DNA of 64,000 bases, from the NCBI GenBank assembly GCA_012845835.1, contig JABAKD010000015.1, forward strand, positions 616,001 through 680,000. The letters are read 5' to 3'. Positions 1 through 11,063 of this stretch are shown in pieces; the stretch's first letter is position 1; each line of letters opens with the position of its first letter. Position numbers and translations under genes: made by a program. This DNA is from Undaria pinnatifida. Taxonomy: Eukaryota > Sar > Phaeophyceae > Laminariales > Alariaceae. The notes beneath the pieces are model-generated. The model saw only the letters and a list, made by a program, of their open reading frames with translations. It had not been told where the DNA came from and searched no databases.

Positions 1-234
1 CGCAGGATAGTAAATATTAAGAGGGTAAGAAGTAATGCCAAGAGTTAGACGAAGTTTGTTAATTCATATATGGGAGATACTGGAAAGGGAAAATGCCGAC
101 AAATTTTTCCCGATTTCCCGTGTGCGGCGGAACAATGCGAGAAGGCAGCCGCAGCCTGGAAATTATGGGAGAGCATGGCGGTTCACCCCAGCTGGGTGAC
201 GCTCTGCGTTACTACGCAGAAAGGCGCGGCCACA
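1..234. other. Non-coding start of window
   Basis: I see no gene. Open frames here are short, overlap in several phases and resemble nothing I recognise. Confidence 0.5.
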
Positions 235-598
235 GCTGCTGCTGTGCATACACCATTTGTAGCTTCGTGATGCTGCTGTGCATATACCATTTGTAGCTTC
301 GTGATGCTGCTGTGCATATACCATTTGTAGCTTCGTCATGCTGCAGGCTCATCATAGCTTCAGCTACTGCTGTACATCATGTACACGTACGTGCTGCTGA
401 TTTATACGTGCTGCTGTAGACTACCGGGGGTTCAAAAATATTGAGAGTTCGCAGTTCTCCACGACGCCTGGCTGCTGCTGTGCATATACCATTTGTAGCT
501 TCGTGATGCTGCAGGCTCATCATAGCTTCAGCTACTGCTGTACATCATGTACATGTATACGTGCTGCTGTATACTTCGCAGTTCTCCACTACGCCTGG
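235..598 (+). repeat. Nested CTG-rich tandem repeat
   Basis: A ~34-bp unit (GCTGCTGTGCATAYACCATT followed by TGTAGCTTCGTGAT) occurs three times in a row at about 235-338 and again near 474-510. The last unit of the run and the later unit are both followed by the same block (GCAGGCTCATCATAGCTTCA, then a CTGCTG-rich stretch and GCAGTTCTCCACKACGCCTG). This shows that a larger ~125-170-bp segment was duplicated around the short array. No coding potential is apparent. Confidence 0.85.
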
Positions 599-1829
599 GT
601 GGCATGTGTTCTCGGGGATTACGAACTTTTCTTCCCCAGATCCTAGCACAAACCTCGCTTAGTGGCCTTTACAATGGCGACGCCGGCCAGGTAATCGACC
701 CCCCCCCGTGTATCGGAGGTCAGAGAACACGTACCGAAGAAATAACGCGAAGACATTAGCCCTGTGTGCAGACTACGCACCAAACGTCTCACAGGGCACG
801 ACTTTTCGGAGATCTCGTCGTGGATCTCGACGTCGAGGCCTCGCGCGCGCGCTACGGCGCCGAGCGGGCGGATCAGCTGAGCCGGTGGTTGCAGGCGAGG
901 CGGGTGCACGCCTCAGCGAAGAAACCGCGCGGAAAGGCGGTCAGAGGCGGGAGATATCCGCAGACGTAAGGATGTGCATATATATGTGATAAGCGAACTA
1001 AGATATATAGATTTATGTACCTGGTGGTATGGTATTCAGCACGGGACCCGATCCTGAGCACCGTTTCTTCAGTCCAAGTTCTTACTTACCGTGCACAATT
1101 GTTTTTGCGTAATTACGTCTGGTATACACCGGGAACTAACAACATGAAGTTACAATCAATGAAGAAGAGCAGGGCAACCCGTGTCGTTGGCTGCATTCCA
1201 GTAAATAAATAAATTAAAAAAAATCCTTGCGCGTAGCCCGGTGGTGTGTGTACTGGTTTGCATGTATATTCTATGTATTATGATGTATTATTATGTGTTC
1301 CGCCCCCGCAATCATTATCATTGCCTTCGGCATCGCATGTCCAAATTGCCTGTATAGCATTTGCAATGGGCATATTATATCTGTTTTGTAGTTTGTGACC
1401 ACAGAGCTCGTTTTTATTAATAGGCGGACACTTCTTCTTGTTGTGCTGAATGTATGTTGGATGGGTGCGAAAAAATAGTTTGTTTGAAGAGAACACACAA
1501 CAGCCCAAAAAAATTAGGAAAACGTGAGGTACACGTACTGATGGAATGTAACGAGCGAGGGGACGGGTAGATCAAGCAGCTTACAGCTGTAGTAGTACCG
1601 AATGTTTCGTTCATTCTTACGTCATCACAAATTAATTACAGCCGGCCAAACGTCGTTTCTCGTGACTAAATCATGAAACCAATATATAGTCTATACCGTA
1701 GTCTAATGATAGCGTTTTCTTTTTTACGAGAAACAAGCGTATAAATTCAGCCGTCGACGCATCGGCAACAACTACCTGTGATAGCGTTTTCTTTTTCACG
1801 AGAAACAAGCGTATAGTTTCAAAACCAGG
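599..1829. other. Non-coding region with an ~80-bp direct repeat
   Basis: No supported gene. Near 1707 and 1780 the segment TGATAGCGTTTTCTTTTT followed by ACGAGAAACAAGCGTATA appears twice. The intervening CAGCCGTCGACGCATCGGCA recurs at about 2096-2115, beside a CTACCTGGGGGGTTACTT doublet. Confidence 0.6.
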
Positions 1830-2096
1830 CCCCCTTTCCCTTCACAGCTGTCAGATTTTGTCCCCCTCAGAAACGGTTTTTTTTATAGTTTCCGCGCACA
1901 GACTGACTAAAATCATCCTGTTGACCCTGATAGCTACACTGTAGTTGTAAGGGTAGTCGCCGACCTATATCCTTAATGAGGACACACAACTCGTAATGCG
2001 CGCGATCGGAGTATCACACATAGCTTGCAAAGATGAGTTTCGACGAAATCTTCGATCTCACAGCTGGAGTGTATTTTAATTTTTATAATAATTTCA
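1830..2096 (+). repeat. A-repeat, copy 1
   Basis: One of about ten copies of a dispersed repeat in this window. Diagnostic blocks in order are a CACAGCTGTCAGATTTTGTC segment, a CCGCGCACAGACTGACTAA segment, GGAGTCGCCGACCTATATCC, AATGAGGACACACAAC, GATCGGAGTATCACACA, and a short reading frame starting at 2033 that reads MSFDEIFDLTAGVYFNFYNN. The frame stays open here for some distance beyond the repeat. Confidence 0.85.
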
Positions 2097-2900
2097 GCCG
2101 TCGACGCATCGGCAACTACCTGGGGGGTTACTTCAGTCAACTACCTGGGGGGTTACTTTGGTCGCCGCAATACTTAATATTATTATAACTAAAAAACGTT
2201 ATCACATCTTGGTTTGGTTGGTATTATTATAACAAATATAATAGTGGGTTGTTGGGGTTTTGGTTTGCCTCAGCGGCATACATACGTCGTACATCGAAGT
2301 ATATAGACTAGACTACAGCAGTATTGATAGTATTTATATTGTTGTTGTGCCTTTGTACTTTTACTTGCTACGGAGTATTATTTTAGAATCACATTTTTTA
2401 CCCTCCCGCTCAAATCGTTCGTAGTACGTAGTAAGAAGAGTTAACAGTTGTGTTATACCCTCAGCGACCCTCTGGACGACGAGCCGTGTGTGGTCACAGG
2501 TACCTGGTGTCATCCTTTTCTCCGCCACGGTACGGACATGTGTATCCAATACCCAGACAGCAGTAAAGGGCACCTACAACACCAATTAGCACGAGACTGT
2601 ACTGTATGTATGTAGATAGACTAGTATTATTAATAAGAGAAACAGAGGGTAACAAGGAAGGTGCAGCCTGATACTTCGAAGTATTTAATAGGAAAAAAAT
2701 AATGAATCACCGCTATAAATACTACTGAAGTTATGGACTACACTCGTAGTAGCGTAGAATGCGCCCTCTCTCCCAAACAAGAAACCCAGTCTGGAATCGT
2801 AGTATTATACCTGGTACCATTATGTATAGTGGACAAAAAATAGGACACCTCCCGATAAAAAATCACCCATGTAGTATACTACGAGTACCAACAACGCAGC
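2097..2900. other. Non-coding region
   Basis: AT-rich DNA containing the CTACCTGGGGGGTTACTT direct doublet at about 2115-2160. No gene or element that I can support. Confidence 0.5.
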
Positions 2901-2975
2901 TTCCAAGGATGAGTATTGACATGAAATTCGTCGAACTCACGGCTGACGTTCTTGAAAAATACTTGTAAAATAGTG
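2880..2975 (+). repeat. B-repeat with 19-codon frame (diverged relative of the A-repeat 3' end)
   Basis: The segment ACGAGTACCAACAACGCAGC is followed at 2909 by a short frame reading MSIDMKFVELTADVLEKYL and then TAA (2966-2968). The position, upstream context (AGCTTnCAARGATGAG) and residue pattern MSxD...LTAD match the MSFDEIFDLTAG frame of the A-repeat. Other B copies are at about 14535-14590 (plus) and 62260-62345 (minus, MSVDSKLVELTADELEIFLY). Whether the peptide is ever made is unknown. Confidence 0.65.
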
Positions 2976-3084
2976 TTATTTTTAATACTTCGTATTACGC
3001 AGGTAGTACAGCAGTGGAACGAAGTGCGCAAGGACGTCGGGTAAAAATCCTATATCTTGCCGTGCGTACCATATCTGACTTTTC

Positions 3085-3790
3085 GTGCACACGACGCACG
3101 TACTTCGAGCTTTAACTTTGAGCTCTCGCGGCAGCACTGCTATTAGCTACCTCGTTTCCTCCTGCTACTATATGAAGCGCTACTGGCTGCAGAGAAAACT
3201 GCTGCTGCTGCTGCTGCTGCTGATGTACTGTTGTTGTACACCTCCTGCACCTACACCTATAGACTACACCAGTACAATACAGCAGTTCAACATACCAGAG
3301 CACGTACACAGCTGCAGCAGTGCACAGAGTGCCACTTTTTTCTTTTTTCAACCTTCTTCACCTTTTCTTCTTTCTTGGCGCTCGTTCGTAGTGTGCCAGA
3401 AAAGAAGAGGACGAACCTAGCAGTTCGCGAGATCTCTCCCCAATGCCGTTAGACACCAGCCAACCTCCTCTCTGCCAGAAGCACGAAGCAGCCAATCTCC
3501 CAGGGCAGGAATACGTAGTAGACTAATGTGCTGCCCTACGTACGGAATCGATGTCCCTTGGGTCGATTTTGGCGATTGCACAGCAGCACCACACCAGCAG
3601 CAGCAGCTGAAGATAGAAGCAGCACACCCCAGCAGAAAGTGGTTGGATGTGCCTCTCCTTCGTAGAGTAGCAGAGCCAAGCAACGAAGTTTTTGTTGTCG
3701 AATCTGGGTGGAGGACTTCGCAGCAACGGCGTAGAAAATGTAGCTGGCTGTCGAACGTTCTCCTGCTGCTGCTGTGAGTATCGTACGTAA
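3085..3790. repeat. CTG/CAG-rich non-coding block
   Basis: Contains (CTG)n at about 3199-3222, CAGCAG runs near 3590-3610 and CTGCTGCTG at about 3763-3775. The opposed CTG and CAG runs could pair. Open frames on both strands are products of the triplet bias. No gene supported. Confidence 0.6.
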
Positions 3791-4090
3791 TGGATACGTA
3801 GGTATGGCGTGTGCTGTGTGATGGATAGGGGCGTATCTATCATCATACCAGGTATCTCCTTTCCCGACCAGGCCATTATGGACTTAAAACATAAGATCCA
3901 GTTTATCATAAATATTAAAAGAAAGCAGTCCTTAAATTTCCGTCTAACATTGGTGTTGGATTATTAACGGCACGTTATGACTACGCAATAAAGCGGTTCA
4001 AACCGTATCGGAATAAAGATCCCATAAAATAAAATGTTGAGAATCATATCGTCAATAAATGGTCTCATCAATGAATTGAGTACAAAAATA

Positions 4091-4255
4091 CTACACTGTA
4101 GCTGTAAGGGGAGTCGCCGACCTATATCCTTAATGAGGACACACAACCCGTAATGCGCGCGATCGGAGTATCACACACAGCTTGCAAAGATGAGTTTCGA
4201 CGAAATCTTCGATCTCACAGCTGGAGTGTATTTCAATTTTTATAATAAAAATATA
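4091..4255 (+). repeat. A-repeat, copy 2 (3' half)
   Basis: Begins abruptly at CTACACTGTAGCTGTAAGGG and continues through the block GGAGTCGCCGACCTATATCC to the short frame at 4190 (MSFDEIFDLTAGVYFNFYNK). The 5' half seen in copies 1, 3 and 5 is absent. Confidence 0.85.
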
Positions 4256-5029
4256 AAATACTTTGAAAATGCACATTACATGTATGTAATAAATAACAGC
4301 GAACAACAGCATTATCACACACTGGTGCCAGGTACACAGCAGTGACCAGGTACGATAGTACGCAGTTTGCAAAGATAAGGGCGATCAAACTTCAAATTTC
4401 GGTCTCGCACAGCTCAGCATGTATGTATGTGAGAGAAGTGGCATTTTCATTGTTCTAATAATAATATGCAGATGCTGCAGCTATAAGTGTTTGTGGTGTG
4501 GTCCCTCTACGTTTTTAGACTGAAGACTAGACATACATGTAGACTCTGTGCTGTGGGGCCGGTTGAGTAGTTCCGGTTGCCCGCCACAAGTGTGGTGCCT
4601 GTGAAATCTCGCTTTGGGCACAAGAGAGATATGACATCAATGTGAGAAAAACCAGTCTGGAGAAAGAAGTGTCAGTTTGCGTGATCGGTGTTAGCGCCGG
4701 TTACCGCCATTATTAATACATTAATACGTGGAAGAATGGTAGTGTCGGCATTTCCTACTGACACACAACCCGCGCTGTAAAGGAACCAAGTTCCTACATA
4801 GACTATACTATACTATACAGTATACTAGACTACCAGGCTCGACCCACGACTGACGGCAACGAACTGCTATTCATTACTTCGAAGTATTATTTTTCTTGTC
4901 TTCCGTACGAGTAGCAGGGTGTACTGCATGCAGTAGTGCACGCTAGGTTGGACCAAGAGGGCGACCGCGAGTCAAGCAAGCTCAAACGATAGGTCCTCCT
5001 CCTGGAGAAGTTTTTGCAAACGATAGGAG
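4256..5029. other. Non-coding region
   Basis: No gene supported. A local AT palindrome lies at about 4805-4830 (TATACTATACAGTATAC). Confidence 0.5.
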
Positions 5030-5336
5030 GTACATGTATAGACTAGTCTATATATTATATTATAAAAATTAAAATACACTCCAGCTGCGACGAGGCTGTG
5101 AGATCGAATATTTTGTCGAAACTCATCTTTGCAAGCTGTGTGTGATACTCCGATCGCGCGTATTACGAGTTGTGTGTCCTCATTAAGGATATAGGTCGGC
5201 GACTCCCCTTGCAACTACAGCGTAGCTATCAGGGTCAACAGGGTGATGTTAGTCAGTCTGTGCGCGCAAACTATAAAACCCGTTTCTGAGGGGGACACAA
5301 TCTGACAGCTACGACTTACAGGATTCACTTGATAAA
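5030..5336 (-). repeat. A-repeat, copy 3
   Basis: Minus-strand copy with all family blocks. The short frame (start codon ending at 5126) reads MSFDKIFDLTA, but a small insertion beside the LTA codons alters the downstream residues. The outer end joins an inverted partial copy, forming the palindrome described next. Confidence 0.85.
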
Positions 5337-5425
5337 TAAACTGATACGGTATCAGATAGATGCATTCCTTCCACAGCTGCTGTGGAAGGAAAAGCATCAG
5401 TTTATCAAGTGAATCCTGTAAGTCG
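5312..5425. repeat. Perfect-arm palindrome at an inverted A-repeat junction
   Basis: The 25 bases at 5312-5336 are exactly inverted at 5401-5425. Between them lie a second perfect inverted repeat with 13-bp arms (TTCCTTCCACAGC at 5365-5377 and its complement at 5379-5391, one-base centre) and the small palindrome GATACGGTATC (5343-5353). The sequence could form a cruciform or long hairpin. Confidence 0.9.
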
Positions 5426-5798
5426 AATATCCGGTATAGTCTAGACTATACACTATAACAGCAGGTCGGTATATATTTAGTCTAGTCTATACATGATAGG
5501 TTCGTCTACAGGAAGACGAGGAGTCGACAGCACAGCAATGCTTTTTGTCGACGGGAGCTAGATTTGTCCGACTTGCCGAACACAAACAGGTTAGAATGGA
5601 ACGAACGAGAGTGCGAACAGCCTCGTTCCATTCCTCCAACCGTTCCAACGGGAGCGAAAAAAAGTTGTTCCTACGAAATCGAAAAAAAGTCAAGACAGGC
5701 CGTGCTACCACATCTATCTGACTGACTTCAAAATCTGGAGAGACTCCACGACCACTAACTGTTAGCACAAGATAGTCTAATTGTACATACGGAGTACA
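5426..5798. other. Non-coding region with AT palindrome
   Basis: Contains the perfect 16-bp palindrome TATAGTCTAGACTATA near 5432-5450 and a related TAGTCTAGTCTATAC near 5480. No gene supported. Confidence 0.5.
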
Positions 5799-6073
5799 TT
5801 TTTTTGCGTGTGTTTTTCACACTTATTTAAGTAGTCTTCTACTTTCCAGCTTCTTCTGGGCGTGGCCACAGGCAGGTTTCGTCCCTTCGCTCCCCCGGTT
5901 CCTGCCCTCCATTTTTATCGCGCATAGGGTTCAGTACATCATCCCACTGTTCGTCAATTTGTGCCCAAGAAAAGGCCCCTACGAATTTATATACGAGTAT
6001 CCACTCGGGGGGGGACTCGAACTCACGAAACTGACGTATATACCAGGCTCGAGGATACCTGATACGCGACCGG
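5799..6073 (-). mobile_element. tRNA-derived SINE, copy 1 (degenerate)
   Basis: Minus-strand copy of the SINE family best seen at 37150-37473. The 3' body (CTTCCAGCTTCT on the plus strand), the ATCGCGCATAGGGTTCAG block and the tRNA-like head are recognisable. The B-box region reads GGGGACTCGAACTCACGAAA on the plus strand. The copy carries several small indels and a disrupted T tract, so it looks old. Confidence 0.75.
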
Positions 6074-6297
6074 CTTTACGGCTGCTGTTATTGATACACA
6101 TTAACTCGCATAATCATAGTCAAGTCCGTGGTAACAGGACAGGCTCTGTAGTTATACTCTGGGGTGGAGGAATACCCCAGCCAGGGAAAAAGACACAAAC
6201 AAACCAAAGAAAAGTGCCTAGGCTTTACTACCTGGTGGTTGGTGGAGGTGTTTTTTTTTTTTTCGGAGAACCCCCCTGGTGGTACACGTGAAATATG
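6074..6297. other. Non-coding spacer
   Basis: Nothing recognisable apart from a T tract at about 6249-6262. Confidence 0.4.
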
Positions 6298-6560
6298 AAA
6301 ATAAAAATACACTCCATGGACCAACCAGCTGTGAGATCGAAGATTTCGTCGAAACTCACCTTCTTTGCAAGCCGTGTGTTATACTCCGCTCGGGCGTATT
6401 ACTGGGTGTTTGTCCTCATTAAGAATATAGGTCGGCGACTCCACTTGGAATTACAGCAGTGCAGCTTGTACCAGGGTCAACAGGGTGATGATGTTAATCA
6501 ATCTGTGCGCGGAAACTATTAAACTCTTTTTTGAGGGGGACAAAATCTGACAGCTAGCTG
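6298..6560 (-). repeat. A-repeat, copy 4
   Basis: Minus-strand copy. The start codon of the conserved frame is replaced (GTGAGTTTCGACGAAATC on the minus strand, after a small insertion), so the peptide frame is broken here. Confidence 0.8.
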
Positions 6561-6837
6561 TGTGTGCAAGGAAATAATGCATAATCATCGTCACATTTAT
6601 CCCCTCAAAATAATGTATAGTATCCAGGCACATATTGAGCTGCCCCCCCCGCACCCCCCCCCCCGCCCCAACCCCCCCCCCCCCCCGGCCCCCAATAATA
6701 TACTGGTGCCAAAACCGTCAGATTTATCCCCTCGAAAGGATTTACAGCTTACATGCACAAATTGCCCCCTTCCCCCCCCCCCTCCAAACCCGCTCGCTTT
6801 TGATCAAAACCAGGCCCCCACGTCCTTCAAAACTCCG
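6561..6837 (+). repeat. C-rich module of the A-repeat family
   Basis: Contains runs of C at about 6644-6690 and 6770-6785, between CACATATTGAGCTGCCCC-type and AAACCAGGCCCCCACGTCC-type blocks. The same blocks and C runs recur at about 59200-59790, and as G runs on the minus strand at about 62740-63230. Confidence 0.7.
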
Positions 6838-7152
6838 CCCCACCCCCCTCACCGGTTATTCGACTTACAAGATTCACTTGATAAAAGGATACATTTCCCT
6901 TCACAGCTGTCAGATTTTGTCCCCCTCAGAAACGGGTTTTATAGTTTCCGCGCACAGACTGACTAAAATCATCCTGTTGACCCTGATAGCTACACTGTAG
7001 TTGTAAGGGGAGTCGCCGACCTATATCCTTAATGAGAACACACAACTCGTAATGCGCGCGATCGGAGTATCACACACAGCTTGCAAAGATGAGTTTCGAC
7101 GAAATCTTCGATCTCACAGCTGGAGTGTATTTTCATTTTTTTTTTATAATAA
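6838..7152 (+). repeat. A-repeat, copy 5 (near full length)
   Basis: Begins in the CCCCTCACCGGTTATTCGAC block and runs through ACTTACAAGATTCACTTGAT, the CCGCGCACAGACTGACTAA block and GGAGTCGCCGACCTATATCC to the short frame at 7089 (MSFDEIFDLTAGVYFHF). Confidence 0.85.
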
Positions 7153-7640
7153 TCAGTTTATATCAAGTATATCCTGCATCGTATATTACACACAGATTAC
7201 TCAATTCATGCCTCCGCCAGCAAAATATAAATAAGTGAAACAGGGAGTCAGCCAACGATGTGCCAGGTATCCAACACCAAGTCCTCTGGAACGGCTACCT
7301 ACTGTTCATACAAATCTTCACGAAAATATACTGTGCGATTTTGCAACGACGGTAGAATGTCTACTTGTACGACCCACGCGTACAAATATGTCTAATAACA
7401 ATTTGTGGAGACGAGGCTACACACGTGGGAGTACAGTGAGCCAAACCAGGAGGGAGAAAACGAACGGTTTAAAGTGAAGAATACACACACCAACATCAAC
7501 AGCACATAGAGAGGTAGCACCAAACCCATCGTAAAAAACCTTGCCATCCACACACCGCAGCAGCAAGCAGCAAGCAGGAATTTTTGGAAAATTGTAATCT
7601 GCCGGTCGGTGGGCATGGTGGACGTCGTTATAATAATATA
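7153..7640. other. Non-coding region
   Basis: No gene supported. The open frames show no domain or homology I recognise. Confidence 0.4.
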
Positions 7641-8240
7641 GCAGTAAACGCTACCACCCTGACAGGTTATATCACCTCCTCTTTATCTTTCGAGCCATCC
7701 ATGCAGTAGTTCCGTTCAAGTCATTTCTTATATGGCCTGCAAGTTCCAGTGAACCTCCTCCCTGTCCCCTCTTCCCCACCCACCCCCCACCATTTCCTAG
7801 ACCTATATAATGGCACCACACCTACGTACACCGTGCACTCAGCCCCTATACATTTATGCAACCTAAAAATGTTGGAACCCCCCCACACTTTCAACCCCCC
7901 CTCCTCCTCTTGAAAACCCCGCGCCCACCCCTCACCGGTCGTACGACTACGGGATGTACATAACAAACTGGTGCATTCCACAGCCAGCCGTCAGATTATC
8001 TCCCCTTCAAAAACGGGTTTGATAGCTAGCTCCCGTGCACAGATTGATTAACATCACCCTGTTGAACTGTGGTACAAGCTAGTTGTAAGGGGAGTCGCCG
8101 ACTTATATCCTTAATGAGGACACACACCCAGTAATACGCGTAATCGGAGCATCACACACAGCTGGCAAATATGAATTACGACGAAATCTTCGATCTCACA
8201 GCTGTATGTAGTACTGTACTATATTTTTACAATAGAATGC
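7640..8240 (+). repeat. A-repeat, copy 6, with its upstream module
   Basis: The upstream module (CTTTATCTTTCGAGCCATCC, then ACCTATATAATGGCACCACA-type and CCCC-rich blocks) matches 58680-58850 and 59290-59640. The A-repeat body follows from about 7960. The terminal frame at 8171 is diverged: MNYDEIFDLTA. Confidence 0.75.
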
Positions 8241-8304
8241 TTTAGTTTGGGTCGTAGGCAACTGGTAAAGCTTTAATATCACCGGCAGCCAAACGGAGTA
8301 GTGC

Positions 8305-8572
8305 TGTAAGGGTATTGGCGAGAACACAGAGTGTCCCCTGCAGGTCTGCCAATTGAGCAGGTCCTCGGACAGTACTCACTTTTTTAACCTTCGTAGAGAC
8401 GCAGCTTTATTCGACTCCACCAGAGCCCCGGATGGCTTCTGAGATCGGAGGCTCTTGCCTCCGATCTATTTCCTGACTATCCCGAATATAAAACGCTAAC
8501 CTTAAAATACAAAACTCATCCAAATTATCTCAATACGGACAATTACAGGCCTTTCGAGGCCGTATCTTAACA
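8305..8572 (-). repeat. LTR (3' in element sense) of the first Ty3-type element
   Basis: Nearly identical to 12981-13248 and of the same length. It includes an internal hairpin (AGATCGGAGGCTC...GCCTCCGATCT) shared by both LTRs. Confidence 0.92.
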
Positions 8573-9086
8573 CTAGCCCACCCTGATGAGCCGCATATGC
8601 AGAAATATGGGAGGTTCGGGGAAACTCCGGTTCTACGAACTAGACCATGAGTCGAAGACGTGGCTCCTCAAAACCCACTCCCACACCTCTAACGGTCTGG
8701 CTATGGAGCCAGGAACACGCGGAGAAAAGCAGCTGAAGGAAACACAGACCCTCCAACAAGGCAAAAGCCACCCATCAAAACCCTGCCGCGTACAACCGGT
8801 GTGGCGGGAGGGGACGAAAAAGACTCTATCTAGAACCTGCCGCAAACCGCCGGTGTGGCGGGGGGGGGCAGGGAAGGCTCTACGGCAAACCAATCGCAGA
8901 AAAGATACTATGGCGAAGCGAGCCCTCGCCGATATGGAGGGGAATACAGGCGCTAATACAAGTGAGAAATCATGTCAAAAACCTCCCGCGGGCCATCGGC
9001 CACCAACTGGCCACGGCCGCGCCTCGAGATTCGTCTACGTTACGTTGGATCCCCCGAGGAAACGCACTGGCGATGTGAACTTGCAT

Positions 9087-9310
9087 GCACCAAGAGCCTC
9101 GTACGACTCCCGTCGAAGTCGTGTAGCGCGCCGGGGGCAGAGGATTTTAATCGGTCCCGGGTCATCCAAGAAGCGGACCAGGTATACCTTGTCCTCAGGC
9201 ACCAGGAGCCTCGAATGACTCCCGTCGAAGTCGTGTAGCACGCCGGGGGCAGAGGAGTTTAGTCGGTCCCGGGTCGTCCAAAAAAGCGGACCAGATATAC
9301 CTTGTCCTCG
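9087..9310 (-). repeat. 112-bp tandem duplication in the element's C-terminal coding region
   Basis: Units 9087-9198 and 9199-9310 are direct repeats differing at about ten positions. On the minus strand each encodes a version of the VYLVRFLDDPGP segment. A unit of 112 bp is not a multiple of three, so the duplication shifts the frame and the second copy cannot be read as part of the same protein. Confidence 0.88.
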
Positions 9311-9671
9311 GTAGTGCTCGCGCTGGTTTTTCCAGGCCACCATAACCCATCGTCTCCCTTGTACCAAAAGCGGACTTCATTAGGAAGTACCGTGTCGTGG
9401 TAGCGACGGAACCAATCGGCACGGGAAACACAAGCGCAGCCCGGCGCTAGGAAACGTTCTCCGTTGTTGCGGGGGAGCTCGCGCTGTGCCGCCCCGATCT
9501 GCATTCGGCGGTAGAGACGGTCTGTTTGGCGGGGCTGGCCCGGGGTTCCGGCCCAATAACGCAAGATGTGAGAGAGGTAGAGGTGGAGGTTCATTTCCCA
9601 CTCCTAGAAAGGTTCGGAAAGTCCCACCCAATGCGTCTCGTATAGCATCGCGATGACGCCACCTCGCCCCC
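9259..9671 (-). pseudogene. C-terminal region of Ty3-type polyprotein (broken)
   Basis: The minus strand continues past the integrase stop at about 9679 in the same frame (LVRGRGGVIAMLYETHWVGL), meets another stop, and resumes with SHILRYWAGTPGQPRQTDRL and FWYKGDDGLWWPGK...EDKVYLVRF. This is a polyprotein tail with a chromo-like/SH3-like motif (GDDGLWW...VYLVRF) downstream of integrase. As I recall it, this tail is seen in stramenopile Ty3 elements. Two in-frame stops and the 112-bp duplication make it non-functional. The chromo-like label is inference. Confidence 0.65.
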
Positions 9672-9678
9672 GTACCAA

Positions 9679-10686
9679 CTAATCACCGGTGATCTGCTCC
9701 ACCTCCAGCCGTTGGAGGAGGGTCGAAGCGTTGTCTTGAGTGACGCGGTACGGCGGGAACTTCTTGGAAAAATTGTTGAGCACGTACTGCGTCAGTCCCG
9801 CCGGTAGGTATGTGGGCATGTCCCCGCTGTCGTGGGGGTTGGCGCAGGGTTTGCAGCGCTCGATGACCACACGCCGACGAGCGTCCGAACCGGGCAGGTC
9901 GGAAGGGAGATCCAAATAGAGGCGGTTGCCCCCGAGCGGCGAACCGTCCGGGGTCTCGGCGGCGGAGCAGGGACCGACTGCCAGGATCTTGTACGGGCCC
10001 GTCCAGTTAAGCGCGAGTTTGGCCTTGAGAACCTTGGCGTCGGTGTTCGCCTTCACACCCTGGCGGATAGTGAAGGCAGAGTTGTACACCCATGCCCAAC
10101 CACTCGTAGCGAAATCAGGTGTTGGACGCAGCGCATCGGCGAGGGCGGAATTTCTGCAGTTAACACGAGAAACGGTGAGGGCGTGGTATGCGCGAATAAT
10201 GTCGTTCGCGCGCTGTTGCCGGTCGATGGCCAAGTCGCAATAGACCAGGTGGTCGCGGGCCACACTCTGGTGTCCCACGACGTCGGTGCGGTCGAAAACC
10301 GTCAGGGGGAGCCGTGGGAGTCTGCCCAAGTGGACCTCGTTGGGCGCCAGACCCGTCGCCGCGCTAACGGAATTGTTGTAAGCGAATTCGACGTGGGGCA
10401 AATGCAAGTCCCAATCGTCTTGTCGATAGTTGACGACCATAGCCAGCATTTGGGCTATAGTGTGGTTTACCCGCTCAACGCCCTCGTTACAGTTAGGATG
10501 ATAGGAGCTTGTAGCAAGCTTGTGCACACCCAGCAGCGGACGTACAGCTTGTGAAAGCTTGGAGCAGAAATGCAGGACGTTGTCCGAGAGCATGGTGCGC
10601 GGGCACCCCCACAAGGGGATGTATTGGTTCACCAGAACATTGGCTGTACCCTCCGCGGTGAACTCAGCGGCAGTGACGGGGAACAT
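9679..10686 (-). pseudogene. Ty3-type integrase core, C-terminal part (335-codon frame)
   Basis: Integrase joins element cDNA to host DNA. The frame starts MFPVTAAEFTAEGTANVLVN and carries the second catalytic Asp in MLSDN and the Glu in GVERVN, separated by exactly 35 residues (the D-35-E spacing of retroviral-type integrases). It then has TAYNNS-like and HLGRLPRLPL segments typical of the gypsy integrase tail. The N-terminal catalytic Asp lies in the overlapping frame upstream (10629-11063). The two frames join at a run of eight G at 10751-10758, which points to a homopolymer frameshift. It ends with an in-frame stop at 9679, beyond which recognisable polyprotein continues. Confidence 0.88.
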
Positions 10687-11063
10687 GTCGGCCCGTTGAC
10701 TGAAGCGATCAGTGAACAGCAGGACGTAGGTGTTGCCTCGTGGTGTGACCGGGGGGGGCCGACGTAGTCAACACTGACAGCGATATCTGGGCCCTCCGGT
10801 AGATGCATTGAGATGATTGGCCAGCGGGCAGTCAGCCGTGGGGTTTTCCGCGCTTGGCACTTCGAGCAGTGGTGAAGCCACCACCGGGTGCACACATTCA
10901 TGCCAATCCACCAATAAAACCGCTCCAGCATGCGCAACGTGCGCGTGGTGCCAAGGTGACAAGAGGCCGTCAAGTGACAAGCTTGCATGACCCAAGGGCA
11001 CATGAGCAGGAGAACGTAGATGCGAACTGACTCGTCATTTAGCAGGCAAGCAGCTCGCCCCAC
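10629..11063 (-). pseudogene. Ty3-type integrase, zinc-binding domain and first catalytic Asp
   Basis: This frame contains the H2C2 zinc-binding arrangement (ACHLTASCHLGTTRTLRMLE, then HHCSKCQARK) followed by DIAVSVDYVGP, with the first catalytic Asp in VDYVGP. After VDYVGP the frame loses homology, while the adjacent frame (9679-10686 and its upstream extension) continues the integrase core. The break coincides with the G8 tract at 10751-10758. Confidence 0.85.

Noticed and set aside
5215-5397. Recurring frame ending TNITLLTLIATL, seen at 5.2, 7.0 and 62.6 kb
   Set aside because: It is another reading of the A-repeat body. Its residues vary with every DNA change and there is no conserved start, so only the MSFDEIF frame was kept as a candidate.
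8586-9218. 210-codon plus-strand frame next to the LTR
   Set aside because: It is antisense to the element's C-terminal region and covers the 112-bp tandem duplication. Its repetitive sequence follows from that.
9832-10554. 240-codon plus-strand frame
   Set aside because: It lies exactly opposite the integrase frame, which has recognisable catalytic motifs. The plus frame has none.
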